Shown: positions 12,177 to 24,596 of the stretch, in pieces
How positions within the stretch are numbered: the first letter of the stretch is position 1
Layout of the letters: every line of letters starts with the position of its first letter
Assembly: GCA_003254925.1 (NCBI GenBank)
Contig: QANZ01001212.1
Coordinates: 43,433 to 107,432 of the forward strand
Source: Chamaecrista fasciculata
Taxonomy: Eukaryota > Streptophyta > Magnoliopsida > Fabales > Fabaceae
Reading direction: 5' to 3'
DNA length: 64,000 bases
Translations under genes and position numbers: made by a program
Notes under the pieces: model-generated
Database searches by the model: none
Told to the model about the DNA's origin: nothing
What the model saw: the letters and a program-made list of their open reading frames with translations, nothing else

Positions 12177-15043
12177 TCAAATAAGAACAAAACCATCACC
12201 CCTCTGCCTGACCCTCAATGTTAGATATATCAACACCAAAGTTCCCACACTAGACCTGCAGAGAAATCAATCGGTAGATTGTATGAAAAGAATAAGAAAA
12301 ATCAGATAGACACTAAGATTTAAGACTAATGACCGAATTGATGCTGGCATAGCAACTGAAACTTACAATATTGAAAACAGAAGAGCTACTTTTCTGGAAT
12401 CAAATGAGGCAGTACGCTTACATCTTCTCCATCTGATATTTGATATATCATGCACCTTCTCAGTGACTAATTTATCTGTTAGTTCACAAAATATGACCGT
12501 TAAAATTCAATCTCGATCAGTTGAGTATTCAGTTCTAGACACGTAATAGTATCAGTAGGACTTGATGGAAAAGAAGAGAAGTTAATGCATGAAGCAATAC
12601 AGAAGGGGATGACAAGAAACTGACTATGAAGGTTTTGCAATTTGTTTAACCATGGAAAGGTAAAGAATTATGATCAGACAGTCTGAATGCATGATATCCT
12701 CACTTTTTGGGATCTTCAAGTTCAAGTCAAGTGTGTCTGTTCTTAACTACTGTTCTCATGTGTATAAGGCGAGGTGGGTCATGAATAACGTGTGTTCTAC
12801 CACCTCGCATTTGAGATGGCATGCAATTATAAAGTCTTGCAGTTGAGGTCAAGGTTCAATCAGAATGATTTAATTGGCTAAAATGAAGTTTCAGTTCTCT
12901 TTGGAATCAGAACTATAGATAGTAATGTTAAACCTCATTGTGTGGAATCGTTTCCCCATTTCATGAGAGGATGGTTGTCTTTAGCTTTCTTTAGAATCAA
13001 ATATTTCAAGCCACCACAATTTATCACATATAATAAAATTTCCTTCAGGTCTAAGTTCTAAACTGTTCTAACTGCTTTCAGAACATCATTATCTCCATAT
13101 CATCTAATAATTTCAGAGAAAAGAAATCTTCTTGAGCTTCTATAAATTGAAAACTATTATTCTTCTACCAAAGAACAGCAGAGTGAAGATTAAGATATAC
13201 CTCTTGAGGTGGTGAGGTTCATCAGAATTTGCATTAGTTTTCCACCAAATTTTAAACTTGCTTGTTTCCACAATACCCTCTGCAAAATTTGTGCAAGCAA
13301 ATTTCTTGTCAGAATGGAAAATAACTGAAGTCCAAAAGTTATTCTTTGTGTTTCTTTAAAATAACATAAAACAGATATGGCTTGAAGGGTCAAATGGGTA
13401 CTGTTCACCAACCGTGCCCAGTTAATCAAGGCTAACAATTACAGGATATCCTAAAGAACCACAAGTTAAGAGGATGAGTTCATGAAACTTACAGTTAGAA
13501 AATTCCTGGGTTTAAAACTTTCGGCTCCCTCTTGATAAGATTCCGGCAAAATTAAATTTCCATTCTCACTGGGTATATCAACTGTGCATGAGGAACACAC
13601 CTCCTGGACCTTCATGTGGAAATCAAAGCAACTCTGGCAATTTATGGGAGTATCTAAGCTCATCAGACTTTTAGATTGATAAGGAACTTCTAAAATGCTT
13701 AAGAAAGCCAGAGGCGAAGCACAATCTGCCTTGTGACCAGCCTCAGGCAATGCTGAAAAATTATACAAATCTTGACCCTGAAGTAACAGAAGTGCATCAG
13801 AAAATTAAAACAGCATTTATGAACACAATGCCGACATGCTTCATGTCACACCTCTCAAGAATTAGAAACTCCATCTTTGTCTCCTCCTATACCAGGATGC
13901 TGGCATCTCTACCGCATATTAATCCATTGTACAAAAGAAATGGAACAAAAAAAAATAGCCCATTTTATTTAATCGTTTCAGTTTCTTGGCAACTTCATGT
14001 GTTGATACAAAGCCAACTTTGATTCCCTCTTTCCTGATATTTTTCCTATTTCCTCTTTCACAAAGCATATAATTATTGCCTCAGCCTGGTGTCTAAAAGT
14101 AAAATAGATAACAGAATACATATCACTTTTCACGATTCAGCCAGATATAAGTGCAAAAAATTAAAACAAAGAAAAAAGGTCAGATCACTTTATAAGAAAA
14201 GAACTTACAAGTGAACTGTGCAAGGGTTGATATAATTCTGCTGACAGTGGAGTCTCCTCAAAAAGAATTGACGGAATCTCTGAAATGGGATGGAATATCA
14301 GTGCAAACAACAGGTTGCTTTTGCCCTTCCAACATGTAAGTAAGTAAAACAATAACATTACCTAACGGAAACTGTTGGTTAACATCATCAGGACTTGGTT
14401 TAATTAACTCCAAACACGAACAAGTGATAGGTAGGCTGCTATTCCCGTTCAGATTTTCCCGAATTTGAGGTTTTCCCTGAAAATAATCAGCACTTCAGTG
14501 TTATCCCCAAGTACGGAATATAAAAGATTCAAACAAATGAAGCTCAGCAAAATGGGATCAACCAGCTATACATTAAATAAGCTTATAATGTAATGTCAAG
14601 GAAGTTTCTCACAAACGGTTTTCGATTGCATTTGATCCGTATTTCTTAAGAGTCAATCAACTTTTAAGTTTCGTGTGGTTAACTAATCATTCAAGACGTA
14701 CAAAAAGCAACACGAAATCGTTTCCCACATGACTCTTGTTGAGATTTCCATCTTTCAATCAACCATTAAAAGCTGGAAAGTACTCCATAAACTCCACATT
14801 TCACATAATTAATTAATTTCGATTCTTCTCTCGCTGCAACTTGTTAGCAACCAGAGCAAGTGGCAAATATAGCAGTGAACTTCAGATTTGGACAAAAATC
14901 ATGTGAGACAACTAAAAACTCCAAATGCAGCAAGAATTAAAGAAACAAATCTATAGTAAGCCGAAACTAGATTCGAAATCAGCTTTAATTTAAGAAAGAA
15001 GACGAAGATTGAAAGTAACCTGGCAGGAGGAATCATCAGCCAT
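12177..15043 (-). CDS. Unrecognised multi-exon plant protein
   Basis: A gene model built from consistent splice sites and phase. Exons on the minus strand: 15043-15020 (MADDSSCQ), 14476-14362, 14279-14209, 13777-13493 and 13279-13201, probably with a last short exon starting at 12255. The first four exons join without a phase break and have GT-AG borders. The encoded protein is at least 165 residues, Ser- and Leu-rich, with several Cys (e.g. CQSCFDF, VCSSC) and no domain I recognise. The end is uncertain. With acceptor 13279 the frame ends at 12230. With acceptor 13277 it reads GIVETSKFKIWWKTNANSDE and ends at 12177. Assigning a function would be guesswork. Confidence 0.55.
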
Positions 15044-16940
15044 TGATGAAGACAGTGATAGAAGTAGCTAGGAGCTTCGATTATGAACTGAATTTTGATT
15101 TTGCTCTTATAATAGAGAAAGAGAAACAATAAATGTGAGAAAAATGCCCGTGAATATGAACGTCAACATCAAATGAGAAGAGGAGTGAAGAGGAAGCAGT
15201 TTCGTTTCTTTCTATTATACCCTGCTTTGCCGGGATTTGCCACAAATGCTCCTGAATTCTGAATAACGTCGCACGCCACTACGACAAATTTCTTTCATTT
15301 TCTTTTTTTCTTTCCTTTTCTACTGCTTTCACCATAATAACCCTCGCTTTTCATTTTTTTTTCTTTCCTTTCTTAAAAAAATTTCAAGAATTGTAGAATA
15401 TATATCTGTCCTATTTTTTATATATATAAATTAGGTATTATTAAAATATATTTTTTTAATCAATAAAATAATTTTCATACATACAACTATATTTGAGTTC
15501 AAGATATAATTAATTTAACTATATATTAATTATATTATATTACTATAAAATATTGATTCAAATAGTAAGTTTGAGACTTTGTCTATATAATTATCTTTAT
15601 TAAAAATATCTTTTATTACATGTACAAATCGATTTCAAATCAATTGAAACAAAACATCAATAATTGGCTAAAAAAATAAAGATAAACTTTTTTCTTTTTT
15701 TTTTCTTGATAATACGAATAGACACTACAGAGAAACGAAAAAATTTAAACCTAACATAATTGATGGGGTAGGAGAATTAGCCATAAAAATCCTGAAGAAG
15801 TCTTGATGGGAGAATGTATGGCGATTGATAACGAAACCAGCCCGAAGGTAGACGCGAATATTATGAAGGACCGGTTTGAGAATAGTTCTGACAGAAGTGA
15901 GACGTGTTTTTTTTTTTGTTCATTAATCATTATGTATACCAAATATCCGAGAATATTGTAAAAGAAAGTTAGTACTATGTTTTATTTGAAAATTAATTAA
16001 AAATTAAAAAGTAAATACTTTCATGCAAACAAAATTACTAGAATATGAACATGACAAAATTTATATAATTTTTTTTTTTATAATTTTATCATAAAGTTTT
16101 TCAATAAATATTTGATATATGATAAAAATTTTATACATAATTGATTATGTAGAGAAAAAATATTAAACATATTTTTTTTTATGATCAATTATTGAAGAGG
16201 AAACATAAATAAACTTGTGATTGAAATTTCACTTAAATTTTTTAATCCGAATATATGATGATGAATAATTATTGAAAATAAGCTCAATAATATATAAGCA
16301 AGAGTGGGTAAGGGCAAATATGAGAGAGGCATAATGGATTGTTGTTGGGAAGGGGTGCACGTGAAGGAGAAAACATGGCTGCCACAGAAAACGACACAAG
16401 TGCAAGAGTCACTGAACTTAACTAATTAACTAATTAAGACACTCACGGGTTTCCTAACTATTCCTGTCCTTACTTATTCTAATTATTTCCTCTGTTTTAT
16501 TTATTTATCAGGGTGTTCAAATCTCATTATACAATCAAAATAAGTTAAATTGAAACAAACAAATTCAATTTATAAAGTAAAATCCCTGTTTTTGTAACAT
16601 TAAAAAAAGTTCAAATCACTATTTAGAAAATCAGATCAAATCCATCGAATCAGGAACCAAACTAGTGATCTCCTCTGATTCATCTACAAAATTGCCTGAC
16701 TGGAAAACATTGTTAGTTTATTTTTTTTATTTGTTTTGGTATGTTAATATTATAATTGTATTTTATAATTTAATTATGTTTATTTAAATTAGAATTTTAT
16801 TATATATTTTTTTAAAATATATTTATTTGTCATTTGTTGGATCATGGTTAAATTCAGTAATGAGTTTAATATTCGATCAAATTTTTAAAATGCACATTGA
16901 CCATGTAAATAAATATTTGATTGTAATGAGTTTGGAGTTA
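15044..16940. other. AT-rich intergenic DNA
   Basis: Begins with the promoter of the minus-strand gene at 12.2-15.0 kb. The rest is strongly AT-rich with long T/A runs. The minus-strand frame at 15751-15942 shows no recognised domain. Nothing else could be supported. Confidence 0.5.
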
Positions 16941-17295
16941 TTTATAAAATAAAACTATAATACTCAAATGCTTAATGAGTAGAAGAAATATGTGTACCTT
17001 GATTCTTGATCTTGAAATCTTGAAGAGAGTTTCTTCCCTTCTCCATTCTTCCATTCTTGTTCTCTAATGGTTGAGAACACTATGAGCTTATCCATTCATG
17101 CCTTATCCTCTTATCACAAAAATGTGTGGCTACTTGTTTTTTATTTTATGAAGGGAGAGGGAAGGGTTTCTAAACCCTAACATGTCTAATACCCATTCAG
17201 CCCAACTACAATCAAATTGAGTCATTCACTAATAGATATGGTCCATTAATTAGTCACATGGATCACTTTAGGGATTATTATAAAATAATCCAACA
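16941..17295 (-). repeat. 3' LTR of a Ty1/copia retrotransposon
   Basis: On the minus strand the LTR starts TGTTGGATTATTTTATAATA at 17295. It is preceded by GGGCCAAGTGAGAGAATG, a polypurine tract typical of copia elements. It ends near 16941 in TTTTATTTTATAA. About 140 bp of it (roughly 16947-17087) recur almost identically at 23024-23163. Confidence 0.75.
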
Positions 17296-17621
17296 TTCTC
17301 TCACTTGGCCCATGTTATGACTTGAAGATTTAACAACTTTAATTGCGCACTATAAATTGAATCTAACAAGCCATCTTTAATCTGAATTGAAAAGATCAGT
17401 TCATGGCGGTAACAAGTTCATAATGACTTGATTCCATCCATGTACCACAAATCAAAACAACTCATAACAACTTTAATTTGACAACACTTTAATTTTATTG
17501 TTGTCTCACAAACATTACTTCATGCAACCATAATGTGAATAACAATTATGTAAAATACAACTTTAATTGAATTCATAAGTGTCACAACTATACGAGCAAG
17601 ATAACTTAATATATATATACT

Positions 17622-17752
17622 AGGTTTTGACCCGCGCGATGCGCGGATGCTCTTGTTACAGATGTATGTTACAGGTTACCTTCTTGATTTTGGTACAAAG
17701 CATTATATGATAGATCTGGATGAACGTAAGCACGAACATTATATTGATATGA
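17622..17752 (-). mobile_element. Helitron 3' terminus inside the copia element
   Basis: On the minus strand, CCGCGC-ATC-GCGCGG (17634-17648) forms a hairpin followed by GTCAAAAC, CTAG and a host T. This is a canonical Helitron 3' end of a common plant type. The 5' end is not certain. A TC at 17751-17752 is possible, next to an N, which would make the element about 130 bp. Confidence 0.6.
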
Positions 17753-17769
17753 NATGTGCTCTGCTTTTA

Positions 17770-18337
17770 GGTATTCTTATATGACATGTTCGAATATCAT
17801 ACTAACAAGGACTTTTCTATAATGTCAATTATTTCAACATGACCAATAAATGTTTTGGGCAGTAATCCTTTCGTTAGTGGATCCGCTGTCATTAAACCAG
17901 TACTAATATGCTCTATTGACACTTTGATTTTGCACCTCCTCTTTAATAGACAAGTATTTCAAATTCATGTGCTTTGCACCCTTATTAGAATACCTATCAT
18001 TATTGGAGAAGAAAAACAGTTGCAGAACTATCACAATAAAGTCTTAACAGTCTAGCTATACTGTCGACAATACTTAGACCTAAGACAAAAATCTGCAACC
18101 ACAATTCATGAACAGTGGCCTCAAAGCATGCCACAAATTCAACTTATATAGTGGGAATAACAATGACAGTCTACCTTCCACTTTTCTATTATACGGCTCT
18201 TTCAGCCAGTAAAACATATGACAAATGTAGATTTTTCTTGAATCTACATAGCCAGTATAATCTGAATCCGAATAGCCTACCACCTCAAGATGCTTTGACT
18301 TCCTATATGTGAGTAAATAATCCTTAATGCCTTGCAA
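17770..18337 (-). pseudogene. Copia RNase H domain remnant
   Basis: The minus strand encodes KSKHLEVVGYSDSDYTGYVDSRK, the copia RNase H segment with its SDSD/YTG acidic site. Further along comes MTADPLTKGLLPKTFIGHVE, the typical copia polyprotein C-terminus (17810-17892 region). Frame changes between the blocks show it is dead. Confidence 0.75.
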
Positions 18338-18388
18338 ATACCTTAGAATTTTCTTTGCAACTTTCCAATGATCTGTTCTAGGATTAAT

Positions 18389-19671
18389 TTAATATTGGCC
18401 TAACATTTCATCAGCCAAACTGAAAATTGGCCGAGTACATGTTTGAATATACATTAAACTTCCAACTATAGATGCATATGGAATAGACTCTATTACCTTT
18501 CGTTCCAAATCACTCTTTGAACATTTTTTATTGTTCACTTTCTGAATTGGAACTATCCTTGCAGAGTAATTTTCCATAAAAAATCTCTCTAATATTTTGT
18601 TAATATATCCTTCCTGAGACAATCCTAACTTTTCTTGTGATCTATTACGAAATATTTCTATTTCTATCACATATGATGTCTCAGCCATATATTTCATTTC
18701 AAAATTATTAGAGAGAAATCTCTTTACATTATGTAATAAGCCAACATCATTAGTAGCAAGAAGAATATTATCAACATATAGAACCAATATAATAAACTTG
18801 CTCCCACTGACCTTCATGTATATACACTGACCAACGGTGTTTTCTACAAAACCATATGACACAATGGTATTATTGAACTTTAGATACCACTGTCGGGAAG
18901 CTTGTTTTAGTCCATATATTGACTTATTTAATTTACACACTAACTTTTCATTACTTGTAGCCACAAAACCCTCTGGTTGGTCCATATAAACTTCCTCTTC
19001 TAAGTCACCATTAAGAAAGACGGTCTTTACATCTATTTGATGAAGCTCTAAATCATAATGAGCCACCAAAGCCATAAAAATTCTTAAAGAATCCTTCTCT
19101 GAAACTGAAGAAAGGGTTTCTTTTATAGTTAATACTATCTTTTTGAGTAAAACATTTGGTAACAAGTCTGGTCTTATACCTTTCTATGTTGCCCTTAAAG
19201 TCTCATTTGGTCTTGAAGACCCATTTACAACCTATTAGTTTTGAACCTTCAGGCAACACAACTAGAAACCAAACTTAGTTGTCATATATTAATTTCAACT
19301 CTTCTTTCATAGCATTGAACCACCTTTTCAGAATTTCTTCATTCCATGGCTTTTTTAAATTTGACTGGATTTTCATCAATACTCAAGTCACATTCATGCT
19401 CAAGTGAGTAAACAATATAATCACTTGAAATAGCTGGTCTTTTCTCCGTTGTAGACCTCCGTACTGCTATTTCTTGTGGTATTTCTTGCACATTTACCAC
19501 TTGTTCAATTATGACTTGTTCATTTATAGTTAATTCATCATTAATATGATCATCTAGTGGATTTGGAATATTATTTTGTTGTTTTGACATGTTGTTAAAC
19601 CGTGATACAACAAGAGAAACAACAAAAGGAGAAACATTAAATGTTTCACTTTGAAATTCTTTAATATCCAC
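18389..19671 (-). pseudogene. Copia reverse transcriptase remnant
   Basis: The minus-strand frame at 18389-19165 encodes the copia RT core: HQIDVKTVFLNGDLEEEVYM, DQPEGFV, YGLKQASRQWY, and LYVDNILLATND. The catalytic YVDD has become YVDN, and the frame breaks upstream, with the segment before RT continuing at 19339-19671. About 260 residues of RT are contiguous, but the altered metal-binding residue argues against activity. Confidence 0.85.
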
Positions 19672-20075
19672 CTTACGTGGATCACTACTCCCACTAGATT
19701 GACCATTTTTAGTGAATCAAGCATTATCAGACTCAACTATTCTTGTACTATGGTTAGGACAATAAAATTTGTACCCTTTTGACTTTTCAGGATAGTTAAT
19801 GAAATACCCACTAATGGTTCTTTCATCGAGCTTCTTTTCATACGGATTATAAATCCTTATTTTTACTAGACAACCTCAAACATTAAGATGTCTTAAACAA
19901 AGATTCCTTCATGTCCACAGTTCATAAAGAGTCTTAAGAACTGTCTTACTAGGAACCCTAGGTATACAATAGTCTTTAATGCATACATCCATAAAAATAA
20001 AGGTACAATACTGTGATTTAACATACTCATAACCATTTCCATAAGAGTAAGATTCTGCCTTTCCGCTACACCATT

Positions 20076-20587
20076 TCATTGAGGTGTATCATGCATTGTG
20101 TATTGAGCACATGTGCCATGACTTTGAAGAAACTTTGCAAATGAACCTGGACACTGTCCACTTTTATTAAAATTTCCACAATATTCACCACCCTTATAAG
20201 ATCTCACAACTTTCATTTTTCTATTTAACCGTCTTTTTACCTCATTTATGAACACCTCTAGGACATTCACAAATTGAGACTTTTCATGCAATAAATATAA
20301 ATAACAATACCATGAGTAATCATCGATAAAGGTAATGAAATGCTTTTTACTATTCCAAGATGGAAAATAAAAAGGATCACAAATATTTTAGTGTGTATCA
20401 ATTCAAGAAGTTTACTCCTTATGGCAGAATTCCTTAATGTGTGTCTAGTTTGCTTACCTTTAATGCAATTTATACACACGTCCCAGTCAACAAAATCCAA
20501 TTGAGGTAAGATTTCACTTTTCACTAACCTCAAATCATTTCTTTTGATATATGACCTAACCTTTGATGCCATAAGAAAACAAAACAT
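20076..20587 (-). pseudogene. Copia integrase and GAG-pre-integrase remnant
   Basis: Two overlapping minus-strand frames (20076-20291 and 20267-20587) contain LDFVDWDVCINCIKGKQTR, the Cys pair of the integrase zinc region, and VKRRLNRKMKVVRSYKGGEY from the core. The frame shift between them and missing residues mark decay. Confidence 0.7.
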
Positions 20588-20830
20588 TCATTATGTGTTA
20601 ACTATATTATATTCAACATGAAATAGGGATTCAACAAAATTAACATCAAAATTAAAACAATACAAGTTGTCAATTAAAATACCTGAACCATAAAAGGCAT
20701 TACCTTTATACAACCAAAAAGTATTGTTTCTAATCTCAACATTAAAATTTACATTGTTGCTTTATTTCTTTTCTTGTCTTTCCTTTCATATTTTAACTTG
20801 CTACTATTAGCATCTTTATGGAATGTGAGA

Positions 20831-21052
20831 TTAACATAATGCTCCTTCAAATTTCTTTAATCTCCCTTCCTCTTGAATCAATATGGCCTTAATTTCTTGA
20901 AAGTTCCATTTTTCTTTAAAGGTGTTGTAATTTACTTGGAACTTATCAAATTCAAGAGGGAGTGAGTTAATAATAAACTGTACTAAGAAGAAATTACTCA
21001 CTTCCATACCCATTAATCTCAGCTTTGCTACAAAGTTTACCATACTTGTCAC
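20831..21052 (-). pseudogene. Copia Gag (UBN2-type) remnant
   Basis: The peptide includes MGMEVSNFFLVQFIINSLP, LEFDKFQVNYNTFKEKW and IKAILIQEEGRLKK. This is the C-terminal part of the copia capsid domain, where conserved LPxxYxxF and LLxEExRL patterns occur. It is only about 73 residues. Confidence 0.7.
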
Positions 21053-22261
21053 ATAATCATGAATCGGCTATAACCAACAAAATTTCTTGGTCGTTAGCTC
21101 ATTCATCAAGTTAGAAACAATGGACTTATCAGTTATGTCTAAATGGGAGTGTTCTTTAATTTTCAACATGAACTCCTTTCCATTATCCATTTTAGGCATT
21201 GATGAATTAACATTTTATGTCATCATCATTTCCATCAAGTTCAACCTCAACCTATTAGACCGCTTCCAAACCCCATAAAGAGACTTGTCAGCTTCAATAC
21301 TGGTTTCATTAATGGTTGTAGGTTTTTATCACAAACTAATTCAAGGTCTAAATCCATAACACCTAGTTGAAACTAGATCTTTTCAAACCAATTTGCATAG
21401 TTCAATCCATCCAACTTGACCAATACATTGCCCATACCGAACAAATTAATGGAAATTGCAAACATTATACAAACTCACACTTTAATGCTTTAAGAAAATA
21501 TAAATGGATTCAGATAAGCAATAAATTTTAATTATGTAAGTAAGTTCACCTTTGGGTAATACTTGAATACATAGCCTTAACCAATATTGATGCAAACAGA
21601 TCATGTATATCAAAAATACTATAGTTAACATGCATGTTATCTTTGGATATACAAACATATTCACTAAGTATATTAATAAATCCCTTTAGTATCAATAATT
21701 ATAAGCAATGATCCACCTTTGGGTGATCTCCTAGCATTACAATTAATTATCTCAATTGTTCAATCTAACTTTTCATATATTTAATTACATCACATCTTCA
21801 AGAACAATTGACATACATAATTAAATATTTAAATACTTTTTAAACTAGGCCACTTTGGTGACTAACAAGTTTCCTTTTCATTTAAATATTCAATATATGT
21901 AAACTTTATCTGAGATATTAAATCTCCAATTTCATTTGTACAACTATACATATAAGATTGAAAACTATTATTACATAATTTCAATACTTATATAACATTT
22001 ATGTACATATAAGAGTAACTATTTCAAAGCTTTAATTCATATATCTTGATCTCGATATCATATACATGAGAACTAAATTTAATAAGATATATGAGTTCAA
22101 TCCATCTTTCATATAAGGTCCAAACAACAATTTCATAAGGACAATAATTTTAGCTAAAGGAATGCCTAAAACCATACTCAAACATCAATTTTACATATTC
22201 ATTAATCCATGAATAATTTATTTCGGAGTCCACCAAACAACTCACGTTCACATATAATATA

Positions 22262-22440
22262 CTAGGGGCTTTGCGTGCCCTGACGGGCACGCAAATATGT
22301 ATGTAAAATAAATAAGGGACTAAATTGTTAATTTAGTAAAGAAAGAGAGACCAAATAGTACATTTTCTCTTATTTTTAATTCATAGACTATAATTTTAAA
22401 CATGGACGACCAGAAAGGGGTGGAGCCATATAATATAAGA
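22262..22440 (-). mobile_element. 179-bp non-autonomous Helitron, copy A
   Basis: Read on the minus strand it begins TCTTATATTATATGGCTCC after a host A (22441) and ends with a hairpin (GCGTGCCC/GGGCACGC, 22273-22292), then AAAGCCC, CTAG and a host T. Both Helitron end rules are met (A|TC and CTAG|T), with no target duplication. It is inserted in the copia 5' region. Copy B at 23677-23855 is the same length with nearly the same sequence. Confidence 0.8.
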
Positions 22441-23023
22441 TATATTAATATATATGAACTTAAACCCAAAAGCTAAATTTGCACAAACCAAAACACCATA
22501 CTTAATTGCCGATACATATTCATTTGTTTATGAATAAAGCTTTTGCTGGACCCACAAATAAGACTTGCATATACATTGCCAAAACAAATAAATATTTACA
22601 TTTTCATGCTGTAAAATGACACACGGCCCAATCAACCTCTAATGTGAATTAGAACATTCATTCACAACCTTGTAGCAATTTCGGCGCAGTAAATAGCATT
22701 TTATTAGATCTATTATCTCACCATTATGACTATAAAATCGAACGCAAGCTAAGATCGAACCCTTTTTCATAGTTTATTTAATCTAAACTATTGGTGATCT
22801 CGCCGAAACTTTAAGCCCAGTTCATCCCACAGCGTCAATAGTAGATACTTGGATATATATATATATATACATCAGCGGAAACGACTTTCACCTAAATCTT
22901 TAATTATAATTTTATCTTTGATTTATTCACTATAATCACACAAAACTTTGCTTTAAAGATGATTATAGGAGAAACCCTAATAAAATCAAATCTAAAAACT
23001 ATAACCTTGCTTTGATACCAATT

Positions 23024-23163
23024 ATAAAATAAAACTATAAACTCAAATGCTTAATGAGTAGAAGAAATATGTGTACCTTGATTCTTGATCTTGAAATCTT
23101 GAAGAGAGTTTCTTCCCTCCTCCATTCTTCCATTCTTGTTCTCTAATGGTTGAGAACACTATG
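23024..23163 (-). repeat. Truncated 5' LTR of the copia element
   Basis: Matches the end portion of the 3' LTR (16947-17087) from CTCAAATGCTTAATGAGTAG through GGTTGAGAACACTATGA, then diverges abruptly at 23163. The primer binding site follows on the minus strand. Confidence 0.75.
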
Positions 23164-23495
23164 AAACGAGTGACATATTTTGGGAGCCCATTTGATCTTA
23201 TTTATTGACGACCCAACAAAGAAATGACTTGTCAATAGTAACTTATAGCTCCAAATTCATTGCAATTGAACTTAAAACAAGAAAGATATGACTATATTTA
23301 ATTATTGGAACTAAGGAGTGAGACTTTTAAGAAAAATACGAAACCAAAATCATAATGGGCTGGAATGAAACTTAATTACCCTAAAAATAAGAGATCAAAA
23401 TTACACTTTAGTCTAAATTATATGTTATGCTACATAATAAACATATAGTCCTTGAGATGTGGCTTTCAGGAATGGTCTGGTCTATAGTTCATTCG

Positions 23496-24450
23496 TAGAC
23501 CTGATCACGAACCCGAATGCCTGTCCAACTCGATTTACTTGGTCTAAAAAAAAATGAAAAAAAGTCCGAAAATAAAAATTCAAACAAAAAAAGAACTTGA
23601 ATTTTTAAAAATCCGTTTAAAAATGAGCAGGGCTCGAACTCTTCCTTCCAGCCCGGCCTGTTTTAATATATATATACTAGAGGCTTTGCGTGCCCTAACG
23701 GGCACGCAAATATGTATGTAAAATAAATGAGGGACTAAATCGTTAACACAGTAAAAAAGAAGGGATCAAATAATAATTTTATTTCTTATTATTAATTTTG
23801 TACTATAATTTTAAAATGTGGACGACCAGAAAGGGTGGAGCCATATAATATAAGATATATTATACACCTTAATATATAATTATATAAATATAATATAATA
23901 ATATTTTAATAACTTAATATATTAATATTTATTAACTTGAAAAGTCCCACCAGTCACCAACACCACGTCCACACTCATTCATTTATTTCCAAATCAATTA
24001 TCTTTATTGTTTTGATACACCCAAATCAATCAATTTCTAAATCAATTCTCCTCCCTTTCCCTTATTCCCTTCACTCCTTGCCATCATTCAATTTCGGACT
24101 TCAAGTAATCGACACTAACTTCACATATGACATTCAATTCAAAACTCTATTTTCCAAATGAATCATCCGATTCTTATTCTATATTCAATTTCATTTTCCA
24201 ATTACCAAATCAATTATTCTTCAAATAAGCCTACATTGTCCAAAATTGAGTATGAGTAGGTTTGAATTTGATGTGCACAGTGTTTTCTTTTTAAAGAAGA
24301 GGGGATCTGAAATCAAGCTCGGCCAAAATTCATTAAAAACGGGTCGAGTCCAGAGAAAAAAAAAAGGGGCTAAAGTCTAATTTTAGCTTATTATTACCCT
24401 TTAAAGTTCGACCCGTATTAAAATACGAGTCCGGCCTGTGATCAGGTCTA
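23496..24450. mobile_element. hAT-type non-autonomous transposon, 955 bp
   Basis: The ends TAGACCTGATCAC (left) and GTGATCAGGTCTA (right) are perfect inverted repeats. They are flanked by an 8-bp target duplication with one mismatch (TTCATTCG at 23488-23495, TTCATTTG at 24451-24458). An 8-bp duplication fits the hAT superfamily. No transposase is encoded. A Helitron (23677-23855) is nested inside. Confidence 0.8.
23677..23855 (-). mobile_element. 179-bp non-autonomous Helitron, copy B
   Basis: Same structure as copy A at 22262: the minus strand begins TCTTATATTATATGGCTCC after A, ends with hairpin GCGTGCCC-GTTA-GGGCACGC (23688-23707 region) and CTAG before T. It is nested within the hAT-type element. 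Confidence 0.82.
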
Positions 24451-24501
24451 TTCATTTGGTGTGTTGCGGAGACAAATTTTTAAAAGATTTACATGTGACT
24501 C

Positions 24502-24550
24502 AATTTTGTTATGCATATCAGGCCCAAAAAAAAAAAATTTTGTTATGCAT
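24502..24550 (+). mobile_element. Minimal poly(A) insertion with perfect 15-bp target duplication
   Basis: AATTTTGTTATGCAT at 24502-24516 is repeated exactly at 24536-24550. Between them lie 19 bp, ATCAGGCCC plus a run of A. This fits a retroelement 3' end truncated to about 9 bases before its poly(A). Confidence 0.65.
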
Positions 24551-24596
24551 TTCTGATTTTCTACTTAATTCAAACAATTAGGAATATTTTAGGAAT

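Larger units (their letters stand above)
16941..23163 (-). mobile_element. Decayed Ty1/copia retrotransposon
   Basis: On the minus strand the order is a truncated 5' LTR (23163-23024), a primer binding site (ATTGGTATCAAAGC, about 23024-23008) close to the initiator-Met tRNA type, then gag, integrase, reverse transcriptase, RNase H, polypurine tract and 3' LTR. This gag-INT-RT-RH order is that of Ty1/copia. Every coding block has stops or frameshifts. Two Helitron-type ends lie inside it (17622 and 22262-22440), so those inserted later. The 5' LTR lacks about 210 bp of its outer part compared with the 3' LTR. Confidence 0.85.

Noticed and set aside
15751..15942. Minus-strand 63-codon frame
   Set aside because: Low-complexity hydrophobic peptide in AT-rich DNA with no supporting splice or domain signal.
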